Shown one piece after another: positions 12,231-24,106 of a stretch of DNA of 64,000 nt. The notes below the pieces were generated by a model that worked only from the letters and a program-made list of their open reading frames with translations, was not told where the DNA came from and searched no databases. Within the stretch, counting starts at the first letter, position 1, and every line of letters begins with the position of its first letter. The position numbers were made by a program, and so were the translations under genes. The DNA is from Schistosoma haematobium (Eukaryota; Platyhelminthes; Trematoda; Strigeidida; Schistosomatidae). Location of the stretch: positions 30,650,402-30,714,401 of the forward strand of contig NC_067199.1 in NCBI RefSeq assembly GCF_000699445.3, in the 5' to 3' direction.

Positions 12231-13590
12231 TTTTCATTTATATTTAATTGAAAATGACAAATATATTTTAGACCAACTATGTTTTATTTTCTACATTTTT
12301 AAAATGTTTTTATGAAGATTCTATGTATGCAATTATCAGCCTAATAGACTTTTAGTGACAGATAATTATTCAAGCATCCTTCTGCTTATCACTTTAAGAA
12401 GAATTGTCTAAATTGTTTATTTTGCACAAATCTTTAAGGTCTTCAAGTTTTTCTTATTACTTTTTGTGATTATTGCTGGCTACTTCTGAATCGCAATAGA
12501 ATTATAAACTCAACAATTTCGATCCCAGTTTGTTTATGTTTATTTTCATACAAAAATTTATTCTCTGTAAGAGGAATAAAGTTATGCGTCTTAAAAATCG
12601 GATACGTATTGATATTTGTCTTAAACAAAAGTCATGCCTTTTAAACATGGTTAATTTTCAGTGGGTACTATCAAAGACAATTACAATGAAAGGTGATAAA
12701 TATACGTATGAATTATAATTTATTAAATCTACAACTCTAGTTAGAATTTTGTTGTTACTATGATGTCTTTTTGCTAACCAGTTGACCAAATCATTGCAAA
12801 GTAATAAGTTTTTATAGAACAAATGGATCGTAGCAGTGAATCCAAGATGCATATCTCGTCTTATTTGGAATAAGATTTACCTTTATCCTAATAGAAATGT
12901 TAAAATTAGAATTCGAACTCATCACCTTTCACTTCAAATTCAACGGATTATCTACTAATCTGCTGCGCTCATGTAATCATTAACGTATTCAACAGGTATA
13001 ATGTTTATACCATTATCAGAATACCGACAAAAAAATCCAAACCTATACTTGTAATGGCCTATTAGTTTTTTTTAGCTAAAAACTCCTACCAGCTCACAAC
13101 ATAAATCCATTCTGGAGTTGATTAGAATCATTATATTTAACATGGAATATTATTCCTTTAAGCTATTCCGATAGAATGAATATTTTCCCATTTTTACTTC
13201 ATTAAACTCACAATATCAGGTAACACATTACCTATCCTCAGTAAGTATTATCTGCCTTCACTTCTTACTTGATTTCTACATGAAGTTTATAAAGCATCAT
13301 CTTCAAATCAATAATAACCATTTTGAATTGTGTAATTAGTAAAAACTGTGCGATGACTTAGCTGTTTAAATTCATTGTATGAATGTATAAGATACTTTCT
13401 ATCTTATTTGTTTACTAAATAAACTACATTTGATAGTCTTTTAGCAAAACTCTCTAATAATACATTTGATTTTCTATTGTACAACTAAAAATCCAATTAA
13501 TGACACATTTTAGGGTTATTAATCATATGTAATAGTTATAAATCTATTTAAATTTTATTAGACTTCAATTACCACTAATATTTATTTTAG
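12231..13590. other. Intron sequence, nothing recognised
   Basis: AT-rich intron of the PLAT gene with short ORFs only. No repeat family or RNA gene could be assigned. Confidence 0.5.
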
Positions 13591-13750
13591 TATATGAAGT
13601 AGTAATAGAAACTGGTAATCTAAAAGATTCGGGTACAACTTGTGATGCATGGATTATTGTAGAAGGTAAACATGGTCGTAGTCCGAAGTTGGAACTAGTT
13701 AATCAAGTTGGTAATCCAATACTTCAAGTTAATCAAACGAATACATTTCA
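13591..13750 (+). CDS. PLAT gene exon F: first half of a PLAT domain
   Basis: Acceptor ATTTTAG, donor TTTCA|GTAGGT. The peptide is VYEVVIETGNLKDSGTTCDA and then WIIVEGKHGRSPKLELVNQ, the PLAT opening strands. Phase 1 in, phase 2 out. Both phases match the neighbours (9134-9488 and 16034-16308). Confidence 0.85.
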
Positions 13751-13849
13751 GTAGGTTTATTTTGTCAAGTTTTTTTTATTTGTTTCATGAAATTCGTAGA
13801 GTTATGATTTAAAGTGTTGTAACGTGAAATGCTGCAGATTGGAGGTTAG

Positions 13850-14255
13850 CGAATGATCGATCGATTCAAAGATGCGTAGGCACGTAAGAACGACCTAGGG
13901 CTCTGATTGCTCCGCTACCCTGTCTATCCCAGCCAGTTGAGTCCAGAACGCAAGTCCCAGCCTCTAAGATATGAATCCTTATATTTCAGACATACTCTGT
14001 TTATATACCAATCAAACAGACCACATCGTACCATAAAATAGAAAACAACATTTGTACAATATTTGACAAGTGAAATAAATATTGACCAATAGGAAATGTC
14101 CATTCCAAGTCCAAGGATAGCATTAGACTTAACAGGATAATTATTGGGATATTTTTCTGAATATCCCAACACCTTCCTTTTTTTGAAGATCCGGATTTTA
14201 AAATTTTCCGCGTCCATCCTCCCCCGCGAAATAATGTTGGGTCCTGATAAACTCA
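13850..14255 (-). repeat. Unassigned LTR-like repeat
   Basis: This block is less AT-rich than the surrounding intron. It contains CCTAGGGCTCTGATTGCTCC and an open minus-strand reading of 110 codons without a recognised domain. On the minus strand it begins with TGTAATTTGAG and could be an LTR. No partner copy or target duplication was found in the window, so the call is tentative. Confidence 0.3.
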
Positions 14256-14404
14256 AATTACAGTTAATTTAACTGCATTTAAAACATATTGAACAGAGAA
14301 TCCAGTAAGACTGACCAGATAGTGAGGATAAAAGCCATTCAATTCGAAGTCATCAGAATCTTCTATAACATTGTTGTCGAATTTCTTGAAATTCTCATTA
14401 GTAG

Positions 14405-14830
14405 ATAGTTAATCACTGTGATAATCAGCGTGCAACAAAACTGCACTAGGATCTTGACTATTATTTGATGCATGTGACATTTTCTCGCAAAACGAGGGAA
14501 TCTTCTTGTGAACTGGATACCTCACTGTCTGTACATGTTTCGGGGACAGTGGGATTTGAACCCACGACAGGGCATGTTTCTGAATTGAACATTTCTGGAC
14601 CACTGGGCGGATCATGAATGGCTGCTGTCATTTGAAATACGACTTTTCGAGGATTCATGGAGGCTGCAATCATTTTCCAGCTCACTGTGCAATTGAGAAA
14701 TCAACCCATCTACTTCCGTCGTATCTCCAAAGCGTGGGTGATTCAGCAGCTGCGTGCGGAATTTGACTAAGAACTCCAAATGTCGTTCAGGCAGCAGCTG
14801 TAATCGATCGGGTGGGTGAGTCATTTTTTT
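14405..14830 (-). other. tRNA-like module and unrecognised minus-strand reading
   Basis: At 14549-14565 the minus strand has a perfect T-arm-like hairpin (GTGGG TTCAAAT CCCAC), and upstream CCCAGTGGTCCAGA resembles an A box. No matching acceptor stem was found, so this is a tRNA-derived repeat or a decayed tRNA rather than a tRNA gene. Upstream on the same strand, 14612-14824 reads MTHPPDRLQLLPERHLEFL... in one open frame of 70 codons. I do not recognise it. Confidence 0.35.
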
Positions 14831-15054
14831 AAATCAGCACCAGCAATGAAAATTAGCTGTATGAATAATGACCAATGTCGATCAAGGATACTAATGACAG
14901 TCTGGATACTGATTGGTCGAAATAATTGAACTGAATTTCGTCCAAATATAGATTGACCTTGAAGATCGAGGGTTCAAGAATTCTCTACCCAATCGCCAAT
15001 TGTTGCAACGTGTCAACGCTGCATTGTTGTGAGATAGGTTCATGTTTGAAATGT

Positions 15055-15225
15055 TCATTAATTTTAATGGACCGATAGGTCATGGGTTCGAGTCTCGTGG
15101 GGCGGGGGCGGGAATGAGCGCTGCTGAGGAGTCCCACACCAGGACGAAACGGCCATTCAGTGCTTCCAGGTTTTCCATGGTGGTCTAGCTTCAATTGACT
15201 CATGAATTCAACTATTAAAATATAT
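15055..15225 (+). mobile_element. Sm-alpha-like SINE with hammerhead core and pol III B box
   Basis: GGTTCGAGTCTCG is a good RNA polymerase III B box. Downstream, AGCGCTG / CTGAGGA / GTCCC...GGAC / GAAAC / CAGTGCT gives the hammerhead core with a complementary outer helix (AGCGCTG with CAGTGCT, one wobble). The expected cleavage-side triplet after the tiny helix III reads ATTC rather than GTC. The shared 3' part (TTTTCCATGGTGGTCTAGC, then CATGAATTCAACTATTAAAA) closes the element. Confidence 0.75.
15133..15170 (+). ncRNA. Hammerhead-type ribozyme core in SINE
   Basis: The best conserved hammerhead core on the plus strand of the window: CUGAGGA (CUGANGA class), a GUCCC/GGAC stem II, and GAAAC. 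The altered cleavage-side bases may reduce activity. The motif is known in schistosome Sm-alpha repeats. Confidence 0.6.
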
Positions 15226-16033
15226 ATAATTAACTATTTTGAATCAACAATGTACATTCGACTATTTAGGTTACTTTATTAGAAAATATAGTGGTAGTTT
15301 TCACAGATCGCTATTTGGATATCATAAATTAATGGCTACGATGTTCTCAATGAACTGTTTCATAATGTAGACTGGAATACAAAATTTGATACTCAATTTA
15401 CAACACTATTTAAATAGAAGGCTTATGCGATTACTTTTCTTGAAGAATGTTCAGAACACTTAGTCATAAGATTATATTAGATAAAGTAAATATCTGTTCA
15501 ATCATTGGACCAATTTACGTATGCAAACATAAAAGTATCAATTAGTCAGTAAAATATTTGATGATAATCAGTAAAAGAAGCTAATCACTGACAATTTACT
15601 TTGTTATTATCAACTTCAAGACAGCTCTGTAGATTGTAGGCATATGTTTATTCTCATGAAATTTATCTGCAACAAATAACCGATCAATCCTTAATTTATA
15701 TTAAAAAGTACATTTACGTCTGTTTGAATAAGGACAATATGTTTACGATGCGAAATTAAATAACTTAATCAAATCATGCATGAAATAAAAATACATAAAA
15801 TTCAATTGAATTTATTATAAATAAAGGTGTCAATTCGTAAAGACTACTTTACAATCTACTCAATAAGAAGCAATCCCGTTCCCTGACCGGTTTATCGATA
15901 TTTTCCTTCAATAATTGATTTCTGTTATGAGACACTATATGATGAAGTATAATTCTTGTATTTAATGTTGACAAATATCAGTAATCGTTATGTTAATCAA
16001 AATACTTTTGTTTTTCTACCATGATATCTTAAG

Positions 16034-16308
16034 ATTACCAAGCTTCCCACTAGGTGACCTTGAAACCATTCGACTAGGCATACAAGAACGAAATATTGAC
16101 AAACAAATAAATCCAAATGATGTCCAATTACAAAAGTGGTTCTGTGAAAAAGTAAGTATAACAGATCCAGTAAGTAAACGGACGTATATATTTACTATTC
16201 ATCAATGGTTAAGTGTTACTCCAACTTCTAATTTGAAAAAAGACGTTCTAGTGAATTACAGTAAAATAATTGAAGATCCGTATAAGAAAGCATTCAATGA
16301 ACTAAAAA
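16034..16308 (+). CDS. PLAT gene exon G: second half of a PLAT domain plus linker
   Basis: Acceptor CTTAAG, donor AAAA|GTAAGT. It reads LPSFPLGDLETIRLGIQERN, KWFCEKVSITDP and YIFTIHQWLSVTPTSN, again the W-----V and F---WL positions. The aromatic HDN segment is replaced by IQERN, so this domain is divergent. Phase 2 in, phase 1 out. Confidence 0.8.
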
Positions 16309-16509
16309 GTAAGTATCAATGTTATTTGTATATTAAATTTCTGATATTTTAATGGAAAATATGCAGCAGACAATTTGACCTGTTTTATATTTACCCACTC
16401 TTTATTTCAATTTTTTAGTAAAGTGAATATTCTTAGCAAGTTGGAAGTTCTTTTCTTTTCTATCAAACTGTGATCAATCAAAAAATATTGATAATATATA
16501 AATTTTCAG

Positions 16510-16780
16510 AGAGGGATTTGTGGATATTATAGTAATCATCGTATGCATACTAGTGACAGTCTCCAAGCTGTAGTTCCTGGAGTTCTAGTGAGAAACCGTG
16601 ACCAGTGGAGTTCAACCGGGTCTGTTGTGAGATGGTAACTCACTGAAAGCAATATTACCACCTCTGAATTAACTACTTATATGAATCCAGTGTCCATCTT
16701 GTTGTGTTAATGAGGTATGGCAACTTGGACCGATGCATATATATGCCTGGTCCTACGTTGTAGCTGACTGACTGATATTC
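16510..16780 (+). mobile_element. RTE 3' UTR fragment (SR3-like) in PLAT intron
   Basis: From about 16650 the sequence repeats the 3' end of the element at 8.0-8.57 kb: GAATTAACTACTTATATG, TGAGGTATGGCAACTTGGAC, ATATATGCCTGGTCCTACG and a CTGACTGACTGA tail. No coding part is retained. The sequence before it (CAGTGACCGT-like, GAGATGGTAACTCACTG) may belong to the same or a neighbouring repeat. Confidence 0.65.
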
Positions 16781-17150
16781 AGATTTTATTTAGATTAGTG
16801 GTCTATTAAGTTAGAATGATTAATCTAAAAGTGTTAGGTCTAATATTGTCGTTTGTCAATAATTGCATAACACTAGATTATATGCCAGTTAAACTTTGTA
16901 AATCTTTTCCTTAAACTGATCATTGAAAACGTCAAGACTTATTCATATGAGAAAATTAAAAGTATCTGTAACCTTAATGTAAACTATTCAAGAAAAAGTG
17001 TTTATTTTCTATGCTAAACATATAGCTTGCCTGTAACTTACTGCTGCTAGTGATTGATCATAAAGTGACAGCAGCAGTTCTTTAATATGGTACTTTATCT
17101 CATTATGTAATCATTGCAAATTTTATTAATTTTCCAAAATGTTGTAATAG

Positions 17151-17351
17151 TAAATGGTCAGAAAGTACTATATCAATGGGTTACAACACAAATTTGTAAA
17201 AATCATTATTCAAGATGGACATCAAAAAATTCTCTACTTCCATATAAGATCAATATAGTTTATCTAAATAACAAGAAAACAACATTAGTTGTCTGTGGAA
17301 TAGACAATTCATTCCAACCTATCTGTTTTCTCAAACAAAATCAATGGGTTT
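17151..17351 (+). CDS. PLAT gene exon H: divergent segment
   Basis: Acceptor GTAATAG. The reading INGQKVLYQWVTTQICKNHY continues with beta-like strands (INIVYLNNKKTTLVVCGIDN). It lacks the clear PLAT signature, so it may be a worn domain or a linker. The 3' end is uncertain. A donor at GTTTGC (17352) fits the phase of the next exon; the neighbouring GTTTGT (17348) does not. Confidence 0.6.
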
Positions 17352-18421
17352 GTTTGCAAAAGATATTTTTGTTATTCTGGTCATCTATCGAACCCAGATT
17401 TCGTTTTAATGTTTCACTTAGAAAAAAAATTAAGTTACTCATGTAGTTAATTATTATAACTAGTTAAAATAGTCATTTTGTACAACTTTTCTAGTATATA
17501 AATTCGAATTAAGCAGGAATAACCATTGTTCGCTCAATAATATGAATTCGTATTGATCTATTAGAAACTTTATTTTTGCTTTATTCAAATATACGTTTTC
17601 TCTTGTGTTCTAGTATAACTAGTGTAAAGACACAGTTATTCAACAAAAGTAATCATCCTTTTTACTTCGATATTTTACACACTTGAAAGTGAATTTTATT
17701 GTCCACATTCAGAAGCTTAACTTTTATATTGACGTGATATAAAGAATAGAATGAGTAAACAATCTTCACTGAATTAAACTTAAAACACTATTCAAATATA
17801 ATGAAAACGATGCTTTGTAACAAAGTATCACATCGAATAAAACACTAATATAGTTAAAATTAATTGTCTACAATATTTCGTAATTATCATATCATGAGAT
17901 GTTTAAGATTTCAAAGGGTGCTGAGATTTAGATTTGCTTTTAACTGAGTTATTAATTGCTAATGTCAATAGGATGTCACTTGCGCTACTTATAGGAAGTA
18001 AATGACTAAGAAAAATTCATTTCAGCATTAAATAATCTCTGTATTCAGTGAAATGTTGGAAAAATCTCAGCAACAGACATTTTATATAAGAGATATATCA
18101 TAAGCAGGTTTGTATTTTCTGAGCTAAATTATTTCAGATGAAAAGCTCACTTTCAGAGTTATTTTTGATTTTGTTGTATATATGAATAGTAAAACGCTTG
18201 AACTGTACTATTCAGTTTATGAATCACAAAGAGAAATCTTAGGAAAACTTATTTCAAATGTGTTACACAATTCTTATGGGCTCTTTCTGTCCATAATACA
18301 GAGATCTACTAAAGGTGCTTGCATTCAAACCCTTCATCTGTGTAAACTTTTAGTTATCTGGAATTAATATTAATACATTATTGGTCATACTATTGAACAA
18401 CTTCCAATATTGTCATTTTAG

Positions 18422-18619
18422 ACAAACAAACTATCATGTATAAAGTTTCCATATATACTGGAACAAAAGGATGTGCAAATACAGATGCCAATATTTTCAT
18501 CACAATGTTCAGTACCACACCAGGCTTAAACTCTGGACGGATTGCTTTAAAACGAGAAAACAAGAATTTGTTTGACAGGAAACAACTTGACGAATTTTAT
18601 GTTGAATCTATCGATTTGG
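18422..18619 (+). CDS. PLAT gene exon I: first half of the last PLAT domain
   Basis: Acceptor TTTTAG, donor TTGG|GTAGGT. The peptide includes MYKVSIYTGTKGCANTDANI and FITMFSTTPGLNSGRIALK, the canonical PLAT opening (Y-V-I-TG---G--TDANI). Phase 1 in, phase 1 out. Confidence 0.88.
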
Positions 18620-19202
18620 GTAGGTAAAACGATGACATTTTATAATTATATAGTAGAACTACATAAATAAGTCCCATCTTCATTGAGTTCAGTTCTATAA
18701 AATGCTGGGAAAGATCGTATTTCAACTGTGGAAAGTGTAATATTATAACATCATTTGGTTAAATGAACTGATTTATAGTGCTACTACTGATAGTATTAGC
18801 AGTAGTAATTATGAGCAATATTTGTGCTAAATTGAGTAGTCAACTCAAAGAGGCGTTTGTCCTTTAAATTTTAGATGTTCTTTCTGATTTATTAGCCTCA
18901 GATACACGGAGTTGAAAGTGATTCTATCCCTAATTCGTTAATAGGCAGAAACTCTTCTTAAAATTCTATGTGAGCTTTTAGACCAGACATAATCGATAGC
19001 TTACAGGTTTATTAGAAGTTATTTCAAATATACTAGTAAGCGGACCTATTATATATTCCAAGGTTACATAATCTACGTAGTTTATTGAGATTTCACCAGC
19101 AAATTTATCAATGTTTATATAACTAGTGTGTTCCCAATTTTTAGCGAACTTTATTTTACTCTTAAATAAATACACTAGTAACAATTCTTTTTGATTTTCC
19201 AG

Positions 19203-19384
19203 AATTTATTCAACGGATTATTATAGAACATGACAACACAGGTGTTAGTCCTGATTGGTATTTAGATAAAGTACTAATCACAAACCAGCTAAACAATCAG
19301 ATTCATTTATTCCAATGTTATCAGTGGATTTCAAAGAATAAAGGTGATTGTAGATTATGGAAAGAATTACTGGTCTCAAATTAG
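19203..19384 (+). CDS. PLAT gene terminal exon J with stop
   Basis: Acceptor TTCCAG. The reading IIIEHDNTGVSPDWYLDKVL and FQCYQWISKNKGDCRLWKEL is a near-consensus PLAT second half, followed by LLVSN and TAG. The protein ends at the domain boundary, as is usual for LOXHD1-type proteins. The polyadenylation signal AATAAA overlaps the base after the stop, so the 3' UTR is very short if that signal is used. Confidence 0.9.
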
Positions 19385-19390
19385 AATAAA
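19385..19390 (+). terminator. Polyadenylation signal of the PLAT gene
   Basis: AATAAA directly follows the TAG stop. Confidence 0.6.
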
Positions 19391-20700
19391 TTCATGACAT
19401 TGAGAATGGAAAACAGTGATAAACTAATTTCATAAACCGAAATTGTTGGTGATCATCATGTTAATTAAAATGACAAATTTTAATTAAAATAATTGCTTTA
19501 GTGTATTATTAAGCACACGAACGGGAGTTTTTACTACTCATTACTACTTCACTATTCATCAACCATTACAAAAGCAAAATGTTCGACATTAAGTTTGGTA
19601 CACAATCATAATGTTCATATATCTATGTTGATATATGTGGTACTTTGAGTATTCGTTTGTTAGATTAGGTACTTGGAATTGGGCACTGAAATTCCAAGTG
19701 ACAGTTAAGTACATCATCTATTGTCTATTAACTTACTGTAAATAAGAAGTCTTGTAAATCTCGCAATATATCAGTGATCTATTTTCTTAATAACTTTAAA
19801 CGAATTTGTATAAAAGAGCATTCGGGGAAGGTGACGATCTATCCCGTCAGACCAACTTAGATAATTCAAAGGCAGCAGCCAGTTTTAAACAATGCAGACA
19901 ACGTGATAAATGTGAGCCAATACACTATTCCAGGGTTACTACCAGTATAACAATAGAAAAAATGGATTCATATACTATCAAAGGATCTTTATAATAAACG
20001 ACTGTCTGAACTCAGAAGATGGTTGCTTTGATTTACCCGCAAACATCACCTTACTGACCTTCTAGACAGTCTTTCCAACCTAATCATAAAGAAGAACCAA
20101 CTGCAGTCGTAAAAATTAGAGCACTTTCTGTAAAACTCAGCTATAACTTCATACCAGAGGTCTCAGAGACTACTGATAAGTACCACTTTATTTTTAAACT
20201 CTTTGGATTTTTCTTATTCTAAATCATCTAGGCAACACATCCTCTGAAATGTAGTACATCAATACTTTCTCAGTTGTGTATGCGTCAACAATGCATCGAC
20301 ATGTTGCTTTCGAATATATAGTTCTTTAAAAATGAAATATAATTATTTCTTATACTTTCTCGATAACGTTTAGTAAGTTTATTTGCTCTAACCATGAGGG
20401 TTTTAAAGGTAAAAAAGAATTATATTTCAGGCAGGAGCGTAGGTGTAGTTCAAAGTCATGTTTTGGAAAAACAGGGTAAACTTCTTTTAAAATAAAGAAG
20501 CTGAACCAGACTGCATATTTATGAAATAGTCATCAAACAACAATAAGAAATGCTGAGTGACAGCTGTGATAATGAAGTTAAGGAACTCAGATAACACAAG
20601 GCGATTTTGTACAGACCAGATGGGTATATATATTCTAAAACTGATCATAAAATGCTCTCTAATCTATTTTTGAAACAACGATGAATAATTGTGTAAAGTA
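19391..20700. other. Intergenic sequence, nothing recognised
   Basis: AT-rich sequence with short ORFs and no recognisable domain or repeat partner within the window. Confidence 0.45.
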
Positions 20701-20709
20701 CTGGAATTG

Positions 20710-21115
20710 TCGTGGCCCGATATCTGACTCCAGTTGGATTGTACGAATAATCGTTATCAAAATATATATCCTGACTATTCTCGTACACAGTTATCGACTT
20801 AATCCGCTTTAGTGTACAACGGAATGGATTTTTGAATACGTATATTTTGTACCGTCATTGATCTGATTAGACAATCAGAGGGACGAAGCAAAAAGAGAGA
20901 AAAACGAAATGATACGCAGTGAAGAAGGCATGTAAGCCAACTACATTTAGTCAAGCACTAATCAATATTTATAGTCACAGAATTATGAGATACAAACATA
21001 AGATGAGTAGGATAAGATGTGCACACACATACGCTCATATAAAAAGTCAGAGTTGATAAGTGAATAATTAACAAGGTCTAAACGTCGCTCAAGAAGAATG
21101 AATAAATTGGTCTGT
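20710..21115. repeat. Unidentified interspersed repeat, copy 1
   Basis: This matches the copy at about 25545-25930 in the same direction through shared blocks such as GTGAATAATTAACAAGGTC, ACACATACGCTC, TAAGCCAACT and TGAATACGTATATTTTGTA. Divergence is roughly a quarter of positions by eye. Copies 1 and 2 flank decayed Gypsy and RTE material. They might be old LTRs, but this is not proven. Confidence 0.6.
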
Positions 21116-21839
21116 CCAGAATCTAGAATAAGTAGCCGACACTACGGCATGATCTGCTAGTGCATAAAGTACTTGTACGTTAAATATATAACTAAATATA
21201 GCACATGGGCAAACAAACAATTTATTTGAACGAGTTAGAATGCTTTTAATCGTTCAGAATCCATACAACAATTAATGCGTACAATAAGTAAAATTTCAAC
21301 ACAATGCAACACTAACCTACTACAGACTACTTGATCGACGTAGTCTTACGTCGAAATATCACTTGCGACGGTTGGTATTTGATATCATTCTTAAGCTTTG
21401 TATACTTCTCGTCTTGATAACCGTTACTAGATAACGCTCAATGGTGCACAGATCAGAAAAAGTATCCAAAGTGTTGATTACGTTTATTATCGCACTACAC
21501 AGACCACCGAAACCACAGGCACACGTAGCAAGAATGAAATGCGAGTGCCGAAGAGCAGGCGAGCGAGTGAGTTCATGAAGGAGCATTACTTGCCGCCTGC
21601 ACACATTTTCATTCTGCTACCTTTAGTGTTAGTAGCTTAAATGGTTAGAATATAATAAATGAGTTAAAACTTTCGATGCTCACATACAATATAAAGGGGA
21701 ATAAACTCATGCGAATAGGTAAAAGAAGTCATTATTTCAAAATCGTAGCTATGTATCGTGTCGGCCATCTAACTCTTCAACCATATCTTGTCACAACTGG
21801 ACTCCCTTCGTTTTTCTCCGTCGACGTCGTTGACGATTT

Positions 21840-23735
21840 GAACTCACGTTTCCGTGAGTTGCCGGTGTAATCTCTCTGCTACATAATTCGCTATCAAATG
21901 GTAGGATGTTGTGCGAATGTGTTTGGTTTCAAGGGGCTTTTTGAGTTGTTGGAAGATGTGGCTCTCTCCTCTATCGGTTGTAATATTAGCAGGCCCACCA
22001 TAATAAGAAACCCGATGCTCCACTAGTGTTTAAGCTCTAGTTTAGGCTGAAGTGTCTTTTATGGTCAATGCTACATGCCATTGCGTGAATTTGTCAAAAG
22101 TAACTAAAGCCATTTGAAATTGGCAGCAGTCCCTTAATATCGATGTGTACGAGCTGGAACCTGCTATCCGAGTGACGGAAAGGACTTACTGCGGAACTAG
22201 TGTGACGGTGTATCTTAAATTTCTAGTTTGTGATCTTCATACACTGTGAAGTTGATACCCTCTGTCATATATCGGAAATGCTTTGTTGAGAAGCAAATCG
22301 CCAACAGTTCTCTTCCGAACGCACTACACCTCGTTTGAGTAGGATTTAATCTCTTCGAGGAAAATGAAAGTGGTTCCCATGTACTATTTACTAACTGTTG
22401 CAGTACGGCTCCCACTGCTATGTTCGACGCGTCCGCCTTGACGGCTGGTGGCGCTTCGCTCTTTTGTCGTACTAACATCATCTTCTCATCTAGCACTCGC
22501 TTGACGTACTCGAACGCCTGCATAATCTCTGTTGATAGATGGAATGTTCGGACATGCCCTCGCAGAGCGTCCGTCAATGGTTTCAATATCGTTGCGCAGT
22601 TTGAAATAAATCGTCTATAATAGTTCATTAGTCCTAAGAATCATCGTAATTTTCTTTGTGACTTGGGTAACGGATAATCACGAATATCAACAACTGTAGT
22701 CGGAAGTGGTGTGATACCTTGAGAATCTATCGTATGACCCAAGAATTGAAATGATTCTTTTCCAAGTTCACACTTCTCCACCTTAATAGTCACGTCATAT
22801 TCTTGAAGTTTCATAAACAACTGTCGTATATTTTGTAGATGTCCTTCTATAGTTGCACCAGCTACTAGCATATCATCGATATGTCAAACCCATAACGACC
22901 TGATCAGTGAGTCACTGGAAGGCTTGAGCTATATAAGTTAGTTGAAGGAAATCCGCGAAAATTCAAGTAACCCGGACTGAAGATTACAGCCGTTTTCGGT
23001 ACATTTGGCGTCACGAGAACGTGGTAATATGCCTTAAAAAGATCAATCTTTGACAAGATCGTGGCGGCTTCCACATCGATAATGATGTCGTGGATGTGTG
23101 GCACCGGATATCTACCTACCACAGTTTGTTTTATAAGAGCTCTATAATCTCCACATTGCCTGATTTCTTTGTCCTTTTTGGGAACCATATGCAGCAGGGA
23201 TGCCCAAGTACTGTTAGATGGCCTTATAATACCAAGTTTCATCAATATTTAACATTTTTGGGTCTAACCTTCGTGATCTTGAGTTAGTTGATGGACCATT
23301 CGTTACAATGTGGTGCTACACAATATGTTTAAGATCACTGCTATCGTACGACATACTCGTCAAATCGGCGTACTCATTTAGAAGAGACTTATATGGATCA
23401 CTTTTGTCTTTGAACACGAATAAGTTCATAGATACGTGGTCAGTGATCACTCCTTTTATCATTACAGAATTACCTCTATTCAAGGGTCAGTTTAGTCGGG
23501 GATCTACTAATAAGTCGAAATTCTTCAAGAAATCAATACCAATTATAGTCACGGATACATTTGCGATGACGAATTCTCAGCAAAATGAAGGGCTAATTTT
23601 CACTTCCCTTATGTTTTTATGTCGGATTTATTTTCTGCTTTAGGCATTAGTGTCATATTGATGTTTCGTCTCTCCTTGCTCATCAGAGGCACAACGACGA
23701 ATGGCTCCGTCTGTTAAATACGTTAATAAAAGGGC
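21840..23735 (-). pseudogene. Decayed CsRn1-type Gypsy pol (RT, RNase H, integrase)
   Basis: On the minus strand: LGIIRPSNSTWASLLHMVPK and the first RT blocks (22904-23245), GHTIDSQGITPLPT (22641-22871), NYYRRFISNCATILKPLTD and the RNase H block DASNIAVGAVLQQ (22215-22628), then integrase remnants TTDRG and YVAERLHRQL (about 21850-22150). The order and wording follow the intact element at 39-42 kb, so it is of the same clade but another family. Frameshifts, deletions and stops make it dead. The YVDD region is lost between the two RT blocks. Confidence 0.85.
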
Positions 23736-23739
23736 CTAA

Positions 23740-23906
23740 TGTGGTGTTTGAACGAACTAATGATACCTTTGCATTTGTTGAATGCTCGATTTGGAATTCC
23801 AAATACAATACATTTGTTTGTGCTTGTATCGTAATTCTTGATTCAATTGCGTCATTTCTGGGACTCTTAGTTTGTACTATAATTCAAATACTTCCAAATA
23901 TTATAC
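23740..23906 (+). repeat. Solo LTR of the second Gypsy family
   Basis: This 167-bp block begins TGTGGTGTTTGAACGAAC and ends CCAAATATTATAC. It matches, in opposite orientation, the LTRs at 46965-47131 and 50913-51072. No internal part of that family adjoins it. Flanks CTAA and TTAA are near-identical and may be the target duplication with one change. Confidence 0.8.
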
Positions 23907-24106
23907 TTAATCAAATTAAATGTGAACAAGATCAAATATGTGTGAGCTGCTACAGCCTGCGCAGTAGTTATCTAACCTTGAATATCCTAACCTGTTTGTC
24001 AGACATCCGGGTTTCATAGGACGCTTAAACATTATTAATATTTTGTCAGTATAATGGAGCATGTGTGGCCAGACGAACTAGAAAAAATAATTTACAACGA
24101 CTGTCT

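Larger units (their letters stand above)
1547..19390 (+). other. PLAT/LH2-repeat gene (LOXHD1-like), 3' part, ten exons
   Basis: Gene-level entry. Ten exons can be chained with compatible splice phases: 1547-1733, 3584-3801, 5076-5241, 6425-6579, 9134-9488, 13591-13750, 16034-16308, 17151-17351, 18422-18619 and 19203-19384. Each domain carries the PLAT/LH2 signature: a first half with a T-G pair followed by a cysteine and DANV-like strand, and a second half with HDN-G-SP-WY followed by F-C-WL. PLAT domains are beta-sandwiches that bind membranes, lipids or proteins. Proteins made only of tandem PLAT repeats are of the LOXHD1 type. At least four full domains plus partial ones lie here. The N-terminal part is outside the window. 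The stop codon (19382-19384) is followed at once by AATAAA (19385-19390). Confidence 0.85.

Noticed and set aside
14540..14620. tRNA gene on the minus strand.
   Set aside because: The T-arm is perfect but the acceptor stem partner (GGGGACA-like) is missing upstream, so a functional tRNA is not supported.
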